In this document: positions 17,540 to 26,331 of the stretch, one piece after another
How positions within the stretch are numbered: the stretch's first letter is position 1
Layout of the letters: every line of letters begins with the position of its first letter
Assembly: GCA_025056565.1 (NCBI GenBank)
Contig: JANWWA010000010.1
Coordinates: 50,221 to 114,220, forward strand
Origin: Chloroherpetonaceae bacterium
GTDB lineage: Bacteria > Bacteroidota > Chlorobiia > Chlorobiales > Thermochlorobacteraceae
Length of the DNA: 64,000 nucleotides
Reading direction: 5' to 3'
The notes under the pieces: model-generated
The model's input: the letters and a program-made list of their open reading frames with translations, nothing else
What the model was told of the DNA's origin: nothing
Databases searched by the model: none
Made by a program: the position numbers and the translations under genes

Positions 17540-19993
17540 ATGCAGTATCGTTTTGCGCTGCTGTTAGCAGCTATTTTCTCCTTTTCGTGTGCGCCGCCTC
17601 CACAAACGCCATACCTGCGCGACCTCCTGCCTGAGCTGCAGCTCATTGCAGGCAGAACTGATTCTGTGCTCATAAGTGACCTGTTCTATGCAGAGCGCTA
17701 CGATGCGGAGTTTGAACCACACCCTCACATTCAGATTGCTTACGACACGGCTTCGCGCTGGCTGGTGCTTACGCCACAGATGGATTTTGAAGGCTACACG
17801 CTCCTTGCGTTTCGACTCGGCGCAGCGATGTATCGCTTTCCTGTCAAAGTCAAGCGACTGGTTGAACATACTTTCCGCTATGTGCCAAAGGGTGTGGCAA
17901 AGCAAGTCTCTGTGATGGGCAGTTTCAACGACTGGAATCGCACTTCATTGCCCATGCAGAAAACGCCTGATGGCAGCTTTGTGCTCACCTGCCGTTTCGA
18001 TGAAGGGCAGTATCAATACAAGTTCGTGGTAGATGGTGAGGAAATAATTGATGAACAGAATCCGCAAAAAGTGCCGAATGGCTTTGGCGGCTACAACTCA
18101 GTGCTTAGCATTCCGCCACGTCGCACGGAAAAAGCCTATCTCCACATTGCTTCAATGAAGCGTAAAGGTGATGAGACCGAGCTGGCATTTGTCTTCGAGC
18201 GCGACAGTGCCTCAGGCAAATTGCTCTCGCAACACATCATCGCTTTGATAGATAATCAACTGCTGGGAGCGCGTCAGCTAACAATTGTGGAGAATCGCAT
18301 TGTGGTGCGGCTCAGGGGAAGCGACTTAGTGGGCGAAAAAGTGTTGCGCCTGGCTGTCTCGCAAGACGGAGTTTCAACACCAATGCAAACCGTGTTTCTG
18401 CTTGACGGTCTGCCAAAGGGCGCGCCTGAATCCCGTCGCCCCAGAACGGCAAATCTGGCGCGCGAAAACACCGCCAAACCCTTTAACTGGCACGATGCGA
18501 TTATCTACTCCATCATCATTGACCGCTTTGCAAACGGTGATTCGTCCAACGACCGGCCACTTGTGCATGACAGCCTTTTTGCGCCAGCAAATTACTTTGG
18601 CGGCGATTTTCGGGGCATCATTCAAAAAATTGATGAAGGCTACTTTGATTCACTGGGCGTCAATGTACTCTGGCTTTCACCTGTCAATAAACACCCCGAC
18701 CGTGTGCACCGTGAATACCCGCCGCCGCATCGATACTACACAGGCTATCATGGCTACTGGCCAGTGAGTGCCACAGAAGTCGAGCCACGATTCGGTGATA
18801 TGGAATTGCTCCGACGCCTCGTTGCCAAAGCGCATCGGCGTGGAATGAAAGTCATTCTGGATTTTATTGCGCATCACACGCACATTGACCACCCCTTCTA
18901 TCAAGCTCACCCTGAGTGGTTTGGCACGCTGGACTTACCAGACGGCAGGAAAAACTTGCGGCTTTGGGACGAACATCGCTTGACGACTTGGTTTGAACCG
19001 TATTTGCCATCGTTTAACTACGCCTCAAAGCCAGCACTGGACACAATGTCTAGCAACGCCGTTTGGTGGCTCAAGCAAACCGATGCCGATGGCTTTCGAC
19101 ACGATGCGGTTAAACACGTGCCAAATGACTTTTGGCGCATTGCGACAAGAAAAATCAAACAAGCGATTCAAATCCCAGAAAAGCGGCGTATTTATCAAAT
19201 CGGTGAAACCTTTGGCAGGTACGAGCTTGTAAAGTCCTACGTCAATAACGGACAGCTTGATGCGCAGTTTAACTTCAACTTGTTTTACACAGCACGGCGC
19301 GTCTTTCTTTCACCAAGTGAATCGTTTGCCTCACTGGAAGCAGAACTGCGCCGAACCTTTGAAGTCTATGGCACGCAAAACTTAATGGGCAATTTGATGG
19401 ATAGCCACGACCAAGTGCGCTACATTGCGCTGGCGGACGGGGACCTTGACCTGAATGAGCGCACCCCGACAGGACTATCGGCACAAGACGCTGCATGGCT
19501 CTCGCCGCCAAAAGTGGATTCGCCGATAAGCTATGAGAAAACAAAACTCTACCTTGCTTACCTGCTGACTATTCCGGGCATTCCAACAATCTACTACGGC
19601 GATGAAATCGGGCTAACTGGTGCAGCCGACCCTGACAATCGTCGCCCAATGCGTTTTGGCAATCAACTCAGTGAGCTGGAGCAAAGTATGCTTGCCAGCG
19701 TAAGACAGCTCATTAAGCTGCGTGCAGCGCATTCGGCCCTGCGATACGGCGATTTTCAAACGCTGCTGGCAAACGAGTCGTGCTTTGCGTATCTGCGCTC
19801 TGATTTCAATGAACGGGTGCTTGTGGTGCTAAATAAGTCTAGTGTATCGCAACCTCTAACAATCCACTTGCCACGTCTCTACAAGGCGACAAAAGCCGTA
19901 AATTTGCTAAGTGGTAGCGAGCTGGAGGTAGCCGACAGCAAACTGTCGCTTGCGTTACCAGCGTTTGGCTACGCCGTGCTATCAATTGAGTAA
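17540..19993 (+). CDS. Exported GH13 alpha-amylase-family lipoprotein with CBM48-like module
   Basis: An 817-residue glycoside hydrolase acting on alpha-glucans outside the cytoplasm. I start it at the ATG at 17540, which gives a lipoprotein signal (MQYRFALLLAAIFSFSC); an upstream ATG at 17501 would spoil the signal. An N-terminal beta domain is followed by a CBM48/AMPK-type glycogen-binding module (VSVMGSFNDWN to YKFVVDGE, about residues 120-190). The catalytic barrel has nucleophile Asp522 in GFRHDAVKH, acid/base Glu556 in QIGETF, and Asp624 in LMDSHD. Region I reads DFIAHH where DxxxNH is usual. A C-terminal beta domain completes it. It resembles neopullulanases and maltogenic amylases; product specificity is not determinable. 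A glycogen synthase gene lies 16 kb away. Confidence 0.9.
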   Translation: MQYRFALLLAAIFSFSCAPPPQTPYLRDLLPELQLIAGRTDSVLISDLFYAERYDAEFEPHPHIQIAYDTASRWLVLTPQMDFEGYTLLAFRLGAAMYRFPVKVKRLVEHTFRYVPKGVAKQVSVMGSFNDWNRTSLPMQKTPDGSFVLTCRFDEGQYQYKFVVDGEEIIDEQNPQKVPNGFGGYNSVLSIPPRRTEKAYLHIASMKRKGDETELAFVFERDSASGKLLSQHIIALIDNQLLGARQLTIVENRIVVRLRGSDLVGEKVLRLAVSQDGVSTPMQTVFLLDGLPKGAPESRRPRTANLARENTAKPFNWHDAIIYSIIIDRFANGDSSNDRPLVHDSLFAPANYFGGDFRGIIQKIDEGYFDSLGVNVLWLSPVNKHPDRVHREYPPPHRYYTGYHGYWPVSATEVEPRFGDMELLRRLVAKAHRRGMKVILDFIAHHTHIDHPFYQAHPEWFGTLDLPDGRKNLRLWDEHRLTTWFEPYLPSFNYASKPALDTMSSNAVWWLKQTDADGFRHDAVKHVPNDFWRIATRKIKQAIQIPEKRRIYQIGETFGRYELVKSYVNNGQLDAQFNFNLFYTARRVFLSPSESFASLEAELRRTFEVYGTQNLMGNLMDSHDQVRYIALADGDLDLNERTPTGLSAQDAAWLSPPKVDSPISYEKTKLYLAYLLTIPGIPTIYYGDEIGLTGAADPDNRRPMRFGNQLSELEQSMLASVRQLIKLRAAHSALRYGDFQTLLANESCFAYLRSDFNERVLVVLNKSSVSQPLTIHLPRLYKATKAVNLLSGSELEVADSKLSLALPAFGYAVLSIE

Positions 19994-20046
19994 GAGCGGC
20001 AAAAATGCCGTGAGCAATTCTCTAAGCAAAACGGTTCGTCCAAGCC

Positions 20047-20736
20047 TTGAAGAAAATCATCATTGCCATAGATGGGCCGGCTGCATCGGGCAAGAGTACG
20101 ACCGCCAAAGCACTCGCAAAGCGATTAGGCTACACCTACATTGACACAGGCGCAATGTATCGCGCCATCACACTCAAGTTCTTGCGCTCACCTTTTCTCG
20201 ACGAACTTTTTTCAAATGAAGCGCGTCTGAGGGAACTTCTGGACAACACCAATGTGCACTTGGAGGGAGAAAAAGTGTTTCTGGACAACGAAAATGTCTC
20301 TGACTTGATTCGAAGCAATGAAGTGTCGCGGCTGGTCAGCAAGGTGAGCTCACTCAAGCTGGTGCGCGACAAGCTCACCGAGTATCAACGCAGAATTGGA
20401 GCAGCGCGAGGGGTTGTGATGGACGGGCGCGACATTGGCACGGTGATTTTCCCCGATGCAGAGCTTAAAATTTTTATGACAGCGAGTGTCAAAGAACGTG
20501 CAAGGCGCCGCTACGAAGAACTCTTGGAAAAAAGTCCAACGGGCAGCTTGAACATCTCTATTGCTGAGCTTGAAGAAGAAATTGCGCAGCGTGATAAAGC
20601 CGATGCAGAACGCCCGATTTCTCCAATGCGCCAAGCCCCCGATGCAATTGCACTGGATACCTCCGACCTTTCGATTGACGAGCAAGTAGATTTCATCTAT
20701 CGCCACGCTATGCGCCTCATTGGTGAGCACAGCTAA
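20047..20736 (+). CDS. cmk: Cytidylate kinase, TTG start
   Basis: A 229-residue cytoplasmic enzyme that phosphorylates CMP and dCMP with ATP. P-loop GPAASGKST lies at residues 10-18, followed by GYTYIDTGAMYRAIT and the CMP-binding VVMDGRDIGTVIFPDA, all standard for Cmk. The start is TTG at 20047: an in-frame stop at 20023 excludes anything further upstream, and the next in-frame ATG is past the P-loop. No strong Shine-Dalgarno sequence is visible, so expression may be modest. It lies 53 bases after the GH13 gene. Size and motifs are complete. Confidence 0.95.
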   Translation: MKKIIIAIDGPAASGKSTTAKALAKRLGYTYIDTGAMYRAITLKFLRSPFLDELFSNEARLRELLDNTNVHLEGEKVFLDNENVSDLIRSNEVSRLVSKVSSLKLVRDKLTEYQRRIGAARGVVMDGRDIGTVIFPDAELKIFMTASVKERARRRYEELLEKSPTGSLNISIAELEEEIAQRDKADAERPISPMRQAPDAIALDTSDLSIDEQVDFIYRHAMRLIGEHS

Positions 20737-20823
20737 TCTGAAAGCAGCAGTTTGCAAAAGCACCAGAATCTTGTAAGTTGCTAAGACTTTAACCACACTG
20801 TAACGACCAAAGGAGGCAAGGCA

Positions 20824-22455
20824 ATGTTGTGGCAAGCGATTCCAATGATGATGGCACTGGTGCTCTGCACATTTTTCCCGTCACTGGAGGCAAGGGATAT
20901 TCGCGTCTCAAATGTCAGGCTGCTGGTGCAGTCGCCCGCATCGGAAAGCCCCTACACGGTGGTAATGTTTGACCTGTCGTGGAAAAACTCGTGGCGTGAC
21001 GAGATTAACTGGGATGCAGCATGGGTATTCGTCAAGTATCAAACCAATGATGGTATTTGGAAACACGCAACGCTATCGGTGCATCCAGAGCATCACTTTG
21101 TGCCCGATGCATTTGAGCTATCCACCGTGCCCGATGCAAAAGGCGTCTTCATCTACCGCAGAGCAGAAGGACAAGGCGATGTGGTAATTCCAGACGTGCA
21201 GTTACGGTGGTTAAATCGTGAAGACCGAGTGACGGTTCGACCGAACTCTGCAGTGAGAGTGTTTGCGCTGGAAATGGTGTATGTGCCTGAAGGACCATTT
21301 CAGATTGGCGATGGCTCGCTGTTTAATGTGGCAGGAAATTTTACCGACCCATTTCAGACGGTCTCTCGCCCGAAGCCCGAGCGCAAGGTAATGACATTTC
21401 GAGGACTAAGTCCTGCGCCCACGCGTCCAGAAATGCGAGAGTCGCTGGTGATGACCGCCTCAGGCATTCAAGATGCCTCACGCGTGGAGATGCGTGAAAT
21501 TAGCCGTCCTGCCCGCATTGAAAGCGAGCGCGAGCTGCTATTCGGTAATTCTACGGCTGATAACTTTGGAAACAGCGATGGGAAAGGAATGCTCATTAGC
21601 GACGATGTACCACGCACTTATCCCAGCGTCGCTATCCCTGAGCATTTTCCGAAAGGCTTTGCCGCATTCTACTGCATGAAGTATGAAATTAGTCAGGGCG
21701 AGTATGCGGCGTTTCTCAATACGCTCACCGATATTCAAGCTGCTAACCTCGCTCCAGAGGGCAGCGAAGAATATCGCTACACGATTTATGCCGAAAACTT
21801 CAGCTTCAAGGCGAAGCGACCAGAACGCGCATGCAATTACTTAGAATGGAAACATGGCACAGCGTTTCTGGATTGGGCAGCCCTGCGTCCTATGACGGAA
21901 TTGGAATACGAAAAGGCGGCACGTGGCACACGCACCGCAGTCGCCAACGAGTATGCGTGGGGGCGGGATAACCCTGTTGCAGTCGAGAAAATCATTGGCG
22001 AAGAAGACGGAACGGAAAAGTTCTATCCAGAAAACGCAAACTGCAATTTTGGAATGCGCTTCTTCGAGGGAGGCGATGGCGGGCGTGGTGCCTTGCGATG
22101 TGGATTTTGCGAGAAAGGAAATCTGGGACGCAAAGAACCCGGTGCAAGCTACTACGGCATTGCAGAACTTTCTGGTAACCTGTGGGAGCAATGCATCACA
22201 GTCGGCGACCCGCAAGGACGGCGCTTTACAGGCTTGCACGGTGATGGTGAGTTAGATTACGCCGGCAATGCCAACGTAGAGCGGTGGGCCTCGGGCGTGA
22301 ATGGAATGGGCTATCGCGGCGGTAGCTGGAGCAATCAATCGTTTCGGTTGCGCATCTCAGACCGACAAGTCGCAGTAGGCGGCGCCGTTGCAAACACAAC
22401 CGTTACCGCCGCAGCACTGGGTTTTCGGGGGGTGCGCACAGCGCCACCTCGCTAA
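20824..22455 (+). CDS. Exported formylglycine-generating-enzyme (SUMF1) family protein
   Basis: A 543-residue protein with a signal peptide (about 1-23, ending SLEARD), a beta-rich N-terminal part (about 25-150), and a C-terminal FGE-sulfatase/SUMF1 fold beginning near VYVPEGPFQIGDGS and including YCMKYEISQGEY, RPMTELEYEKAARG, YYGIAELSGNLWEQ and YRGGSWSNQ. AAAGGAGG precedes the ATG. True formylglycine-generating enzymes activate sulfatases with a cysteine pair near the C-terminus; that pair is not evident after the GGSW motif, and no sulfatase gene is nearby. It is therefore better read as a non-canonical SUMF1-fold surface protein, perhaps a binding module. Fold assignment is confident, function is not. 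Confidence 0.85.
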   Translation: MLWQAIPMMMALVLCTFFPSLEARDIRVSNVRLLVQSPASESPYTVVMFDLSWKNSWRDEINWDAAWVFVKYQTNDGIWKHATLSVHPEHHFVPDAFELSTVPDAKGVFIYRRAEGQGDVVIPDVQLRWLNREDRVTVRPNSAVRVFALEMVYVPEGPFQIGDGSLFNVAGNFTDPFQTVSRPKPERKVMTFRGLSPAPTRPEMRESLVMTASGIQDASRVEMREISRPARIESERELLFGNSTADNFGNSDGKGMLISDDVPRTYPSVAIPEHFPKGFAAFYCMKYEISQGEYAAFLNTLTDIQAANLAPEGSEEYRYTIYAENFSFKAKRPERACNYLEWKHGTAFLDWAALRPMTELEYEKAARGTRTAVANEYAWGRDNPVAVEKIIGEEDGTEKFYPENANCNFGMRFFEGGDGGRGALRCGFCEKGNLGRKEPGASYYGIAELSGNLWEQCITVGDPQGRRFTGLHGDGELDYAGNANVERWASGVNGMGYRGGSWSNQSFRLRISDRQVAVGGAVANTTVTAAALGFRGVRTAPPR

Positions 22456-22477
22456 AAGACAACGAACCGCACCACCG

Positions 22478-23473
22478 ATGAGCTTGACACTTGCACATAT
22501 CCAAGAAGCGGCACAGCGCATTGCACGATATGTGCATCGCACGCCTGTGCTGACCAGCCAAAGCCTGAATGCAATAGTGGGCGCACAAATCTTCTTCAAG
22601 TGTGAAAATTTTCAGAAAGTCGGTGCCTTCAAGTTTCGTGGTGCATGCAATGCTGTGTTTTCACTGTCGCCCGACGAAGTTCAGCGCGGTGTAGCCACAC
22701 ACTCCTCAGGCAATCATGCAGCAGCACTGGCACTGGCAGCTAAACTGCGTGGCACAGTCGCAACAATCGTGATGCCCAAAACGGCACCTGCTATCAAAAA
22801 GGCTGCAGTAGCAAGCTATGGTGGACGGATTATCTTCTGCGAGCCAACACTTGCCGCACGCGAAAGCACACTTGCCGCAGAAGTAGCGCAGAGCGGTGCA
22901 ACAGTGATTCACCCCTACAACGATGAGCGCGTGATAGCTGGGCAAGGTACTGCAGCTTTAGAACTGCTGGAAGAGGTGCCTAACCTTGATGCCGTGCTGA
23001 CGCCAGTAGGAGGCGGCGGTTTACTCTCTGGCACGGCCATCGCCGTTACGGCACGCTCACCTAAGACAAAAGTCTTTGGCGTTGAACCTGAAGGTGCAGA
23101 CGATGCATATCGCTCGTTCAAAACGGGGTATATTCAACCATCGCTGCAGCCAAAAACTATTGCAGATGGCTTGCTCACTTCATTAGGCGATAAGACTTTC
23201 CCTATCATTCAAGAAAAAGTAAGCGACATTGTAACGGTCAGCGAAGAAGGCATTGTGTCGGCAATGCGGCTCATTTGGGAGCGAATGAAGATTATCGTAG
23301 AGCCGTCGTGTGCCGTGCCATTTGCAGCGCTGCTGGAAAGACGCCTTGACCTTCCAGGCAAGCGCGTGGGAATTATTCTCAGCGGTGGCAATGTGGATTT
23401 GGACAAGCTGCCTTGGCAACATAGCGAGCCTGCAACCTACGGCTTTGCCGTAAGCAGTGTGGTTAATCGATAG
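22478..23473 (+). CDS. PLP-dependent threonine dehydratase / serine racemase-like enzyme
   Basis: A 331-residue fold-type II PLP enzyme that converts threonine (or serine) to a 2-oxoacid and ammonia, or racemises serine. The PLP lysine is Lys52 in GAFKFRGA; the phosphate-binding glycine loop GGGGLLSG and SSGNHAAALALAA are present. The C-terminal ACT regulatory domain of biosynthetic IlvA is absent, which favours a catabolic (TdcB-like) or racemase role. I start at the ATG at 22478, 22 bases after the preceding stop; the upstream ATG at 22388 lies inside the preceding gene. Its last 37 bases overlap the convergent gene on the minus strand. Confidence 0.9.
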   Translation: MSLTLAHIQEAAQRIARYVHRTPVLTSQSLNAIVGAQIFFKCENFQKVGAFKFRGACNAVFSLSPDEVQRGVATHSSGNHAAALALAAKLRGTVATIVMPKTAPAIKKAAVASYGGRIIFCEPTLAARESTLAAEVAQSGATVIHPYNDERVIAGQGTAALELLEEVPNLDAVLTPVGGGGLLSGTAIAVTARSPKTKVFGVEPEGADDAYRSFKTGYIQPSLQPKTIADGLLTSLGDKTFPIIQEKVSDIVTVSEEGIVSAMRLIWERMKIIVEPSCAVPFAALLERRLDLPGKRVGIILSGGNVDLDKLPWQHSEPATYGFAVSSVVNR

Positions 23474-24033
23474 AAAGACCTTGCGCCGCTAAGCACAGCG
23501 CTTTCGTCTGAGAGAATGCTCGGTGCAAGCAGTTTGGCAAGTTTCAGGAAAGGCAGGGTGCGAAGTTGCATAAGTATCTCAGACTTGCGCGCGCTATCTA
23601 GTCGCTCAAACGCATCTGGACGCCAATCCCAGAGGTCAGCTTTCGCAGCAAAGAAACCTGCTGTGGAGAAAGTATCGAAGTGCTTATCTAAGCGCTCAAG
23701 GTAGGTGGATAAATGCGTTCCAGCTAAAAGAAGTGAAAAAATGAAGTAGTGCCCATACCAGAACATGGTGCGATAAGTAAAGATGTCGGTTTTACCGAAA
23801 TGCTTGGGAAAGTCGAGCATCACATATGGGTAGCCTTCATAGTTTTCACCTTTGGCAATTTGCCCACGCACAAAGTCCGTTTGTTCAGGGCAAAGAATGT
23901 GCTCAGGTTCAAGTTCAGCCAAGAGCGCATGGCGCACGCGCTGCATTAGGTCTTTGAGTTTTTCAGTTGCTTGGTGTTTCAGCTCAAATGGAGTGCGGCT
24001 GGAAACCAGTGCCAGTTCCTCAGGCGTGAGCAT
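23437..24033 (-). CDS. Conserved-looking protein of unknown function
   Basis: About 198 residues from the ATG at 24033 (MLTPEELAL), which follows the stop of the FAD-oxidase gene by 13 bases; the frame extends further upstream but only by overlapping that gene. No signal peptide or membrane helix is obvious. Distinctive segments are KGENYEGYPYVMLDFPKHFG and FTYRTMFWYGHYFIFSLLLAG, a pattern of a compact globular domain that I do not match to a named family. As the third gene of the DUF1338-like/FAD-oxidase operon it may assist that pathway, but this is guilt by association only. It converges on and overlaps the dehydratase gene by 37 bases. Confidence 0.7.
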   Translation of the reverse strand: MLTPEELALVSSRTPFELKHQATEKLKDLMQRVRHALLAELEPEHILCPEQTDFVRGQIAKGENYEGYPYVMLDFPKHFGKTDIFTYRTMFWYGHYFIFSLLLAGTHLSTYLERLDKHFDTFSTAGFFAAKADLWDWRPDAFERLDSARKSEILMQLRTLPFLKLAKLLAPSILSDESAVLSGARSFYRLTTLLTAKP

Positions 24034-24046
24034 ATCGTTCAAAAGT

Positions 24047-25534
24047 TCAGTCCAGTAGGTATGCTTCAGGAATGAGGTTGCCAATGTTGAGAATAAGACG
24101 CTCATCAAAGACTTTCTTAATGCGCACCATTTCCTTGATGCCCTCTTCGCCAAACATCATGACCAGATACTCTGCTTTGATTTTGCCGATGCCATGTTCA
24201 GCTGAAATCGTGCCGCCAAGTTCAAGTGTCTTTTGAATGAAATGGCGGTAAAGAGTGTAGGCACGTGCAGCTTCCTCTGCATTCTTAGGCAAGATATTGA
24301 GGTGCAAGTGCGAGTCGCCAATGTGACCGAAAAGAATGTAGTCCAAGTTGTGCCTGTGGCAGCCTTGACGGTATGCACTGAGCAGTTCAGGGAATCGGGC
24401 GTGTGGCACAGCCATATCGGTCGAGATTTTTCGCTGCCTAAAGCGGGCATACCATTCATTGACAAGCACCGGCAAAGCATGTCGGAAGGCGCGGAGTTGC
24501 TGCTGTTCGTTAGGCGTGAGTGCAATCCAGCTTTGCTCTAAGAGCGCGGAGTGAGTCTCGAGCAGATGATACCATTCAGCAAGGAGGTGGTCTTCAGTCT
24601 CTGCAGTCGTTTCTTGCTCAAAGAAGATGGCGCCAGTTGCATGGGGTGGAATGTTTGGATACTTTTGGCGAAGGAAACGAAGTGAGTGCGCGTCAAAAAA
24701 CTCAATTGCTCGAGCTGAAATACCTGCTTGCGCTTGTGAGCGCGTGCGAGCCGCCTCGACAAAGCGCAAGAGATGGTCGTCATTGTCAAAATAAACCAGT
24801 GCGCTGAAAATTTTTTCGGGCTTTGGAATCAGGCGAAGGTCAGCTTCCAAAATCACAGCCAGCGTGCCCTCTGAGCCGATAAAAAGGTCAATGAGGTCCA
24901 TCTCTGGTTTGCTGTAGTAGCCTGCTACGTGCTTTGAAGTGTGGGGCATGGTGTAGGCTGGAATCTGAAATCGGTAATGCCGACCGCGCGGCGTCTGAAA
25001 GTCTATCCAGCCCGATGCATCGGCGAAAATCTCGCCCCGTCGCACCTCGCAAATTTCTCCGTCCGCAAAAGCCAGTTTCAGACGTTGCACATACGGACGA
25101 GTTGGACCGTATTTGAATGTACGCGCACCTGAGGAGTTGTTTGCGATGGTTGCACCGATAAAACAATATCGCTCAGTAGGGTCAGGTGTGTAGAGTAAGC
25201 CAAGTTCATCGGCAGCTTGCTGGACATCGTAAAGAAGCGCACCAGCTTGCACCGTAGCCAGTCCAGAGCCATCAGGAAATTTTTGGATATTAAGGATTTT
25301 GTTTAACCGATGAAAGGCAAGCGTGTAACCACCAAATGGAATCCGACCGCCTGTTGTGCCAGTGCCGTTGCCTGAAAGTGTGAGGCGAATGCGCTTCTGC
25401 CAGCATTCGCTGAGCAGCTCAGCGACCTCGTTATAGGTTTCGGGCAAATACACTGCTTCGGTATGACCGCCTTGCAAGACACTGGTGTCTTCCAAGAATG
25501 ATTGAATCTCAGCTGGGTCTGTTTTGACGACCAT
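24047..25534 (-). CDS. GlcD/D-2-hydroxyglutarate-dehydrogenase-type FAD-linked oxidase
   Basis: A 495-residue flavoprotein of the VAO/PCMH class that oxidises a D-2-hydroxy acid to a 2-oxoacid. The FAD-binding_4 domain (about 30-220) shows SGNGTGTTGGRIPFGGY and FIGATIANNSSGARTFKYG; the C-terminal FAD-oxidase domain shows FGHIGDSHLHLNILP and SAEHGIGK, including the His-x-His metal site used by D-2-hydroxyglutarate and D-lactate dehydrogenases. No Fe-S domain is fused. It lies four bases downstream of the DUF1338-like gene and 13 bases upstream of the unknown gene. D-2-hydroxyglutarate is the substrate I favour because of this context; glycolate or D-lactate remain possible. Confidence 0.88.
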   Translation of the reverse strand: MVVKTDPAEIQSFLEDTSVLQGGHTEAVYLPETYNEVAELLSECWQKRIRLTLSGNGTGTTGGRIPFGGYTLAFHRLNKILNIQKFPDGSGLATVQAGALLYDVQQAADELGLLYTPDPTERYCFIGATIANNSSGARTFKYGPTRPYVQRLKLAFADGEICEVRRGEIFADASGWIDFQTPRGRHYRFQIPAYTMPHTSKHVAGYYSKPEMDLIDLFIGSEGTLAVILEADLRLIPKPEKIFSALVYFDNDDHLLRFVEAARTRSQAQAGISARAIEFFDAHSLRFLRQKYPNIPPHATGAIFFEQETTAETEDHLLAEWYHLLETHSALLEQSWIALTPNEQQQLRAFRHALPVLVNEWYARFRQRKISTDMAVPHARFPELLSAYRQGCHRHNLDYILFGHIGDSHLHLNILPKNAEEAARAYTLYRHFIQKTLELGGTISAEHGIGKIKAEYLVMMFGEEGIKEMVRIKKVFDERLILNIGNLIPEAYLLD

Positions 25535-25538
25535 TATT

Positions 25539-26147
25539 CTAAATGCGAGTTGACTCCATCAAAGTATTAGCTTGCACAGAACGAAACCCTGTGTAGCCCC
25601 AGTGCCGTTCCGCAAGTTCCAGCACGGTAAAAGCCATACCGTGCCTTATCTCTGGCTTGGTGAAGATTTGACGCAATGCTGTGCCGCGCTCGCCTGTTAT
25701 CTCACCAGCAAACTCAATGCCATGCCGTTCCAGCGCAGCAATGGCTTTCTCAATGTCGGCAACATTAACCGCAATGTGATGCAAAATCTGGTCGCCAAAG
25801 GTCTCGACCCACTTGGGAATGACGCAGCCTTTGCCGCGCTCGCCGTCGTAGGCTTGGTCAATGAAGACGGCAGGCAAGCCCGGACGACGATAAACCTTTG
25901 CCCACCATGTGTCATACTCGACAATACCTAAGTTAATATCTTCCAGAAAGCCAGCTGATAAGAATTCTTCTGCACGGCGCTCCACATCTGTGGTGCGAAT
26001 AGTAATGTGGTCGATGAGCGGTCGCAAGCCAATGCCAATATCTTCCAGAAGTTGATTGAGCGTGCGAGCTGCGGCGTTATTGTCCAGATACTCTGCAACG
26101 TAGCGCTCTACCAGCGCCTCAGCAGTGCGAAAGGCGTCGTGCGGCAT
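25539..26147 (-). CDS. VOC-fold dioxygenase-like protein, resembles DUF1338/HglS (2-oxoadipate dioxygenase) family
   Basis: A 202-residue protein from the ATG at 26147; a longer frame begins with a TTG inside a strong hairpin and is unlikely. Two VOC modules with a possible metal triad are visible: His in LIDHITIRT, His in ILHHIAVNV, Glu in TVLELAER. The C-terminus (ELAERHWGYTGF then A-x-T-L-M-EST) resembles, from my memory of the family, the short DUF1338 proteins of Bacteroidota. HglS-type DUF1338 enzymes convert 2-oxoadipate to D-2-hydroxyglutarate in lysine catabolism, and the next gene, four bases away, encodes a D-2-hydroxy-acid dehydrogenase-like protein. A small 4-hydroxyphenylpyruvate-dioxygenase-like or other VOC enzyme is the alternative. 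Confidence 0.7.
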   Translation of the reverse strand: MPHDAFRTAEALVERYVAEYLDNNAAARTLNQLLEDIGIGLRPLIDHITIRTTDVERRAEEFLSAGFLEDINLGIVEYDTWWAKVYRRPGLPAVFIDQAYDGERGKGCVIPKWVETFGDQILHHIAVNVADIEKAIAALERHGIEFAGEITGERGTALRQIFTKPEIRHGMAFTVLELAERHWGYTGFRSVQANTLMESTRI

Positions 26148-26229
26148 TGTGTTGAGCGGGTTTAGTTGAACAAACTGCTTAAGAGACAAACCAGCGTAAG
26201 ATACGGACAAAGTATGAGAAAAGAGCGAT

Positions 26230-26260
26230 AGGCCCAAAGTGAATCAATCACTTTGGGTCT
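26230..26260. repeat. Strong 13-base-pair inverted repeat between the DUF1338-like gene and queF
   Basis: AGGCCCAAAGTGA (26230-26242) and TCACTTTGGGTCT (26248-26260) pair over 13 positions with one G-U and a 5-base loop. No T-run follows on either strand, so it is not a standard terminator. It sits in the divergent promoter region about 80 bases from the DUF1338-like start and 70 from queF. An operator or RNA hairpin is possible. Confidence 0.6.
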
Positions 26261-26331
26261 GGAGAATGAATGCGCACAAATGTTACATCGTAGCACGTAT
26301 TTTTACACTTGAACACTAAACACAGACGACA

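Noticed and set aside
26148..26237. N-terminal extension of the DUF1338-like protein from a TTG
   Set aside because: The TTG lies inside the 13-bp hairpin and the added residues show no family similarity.
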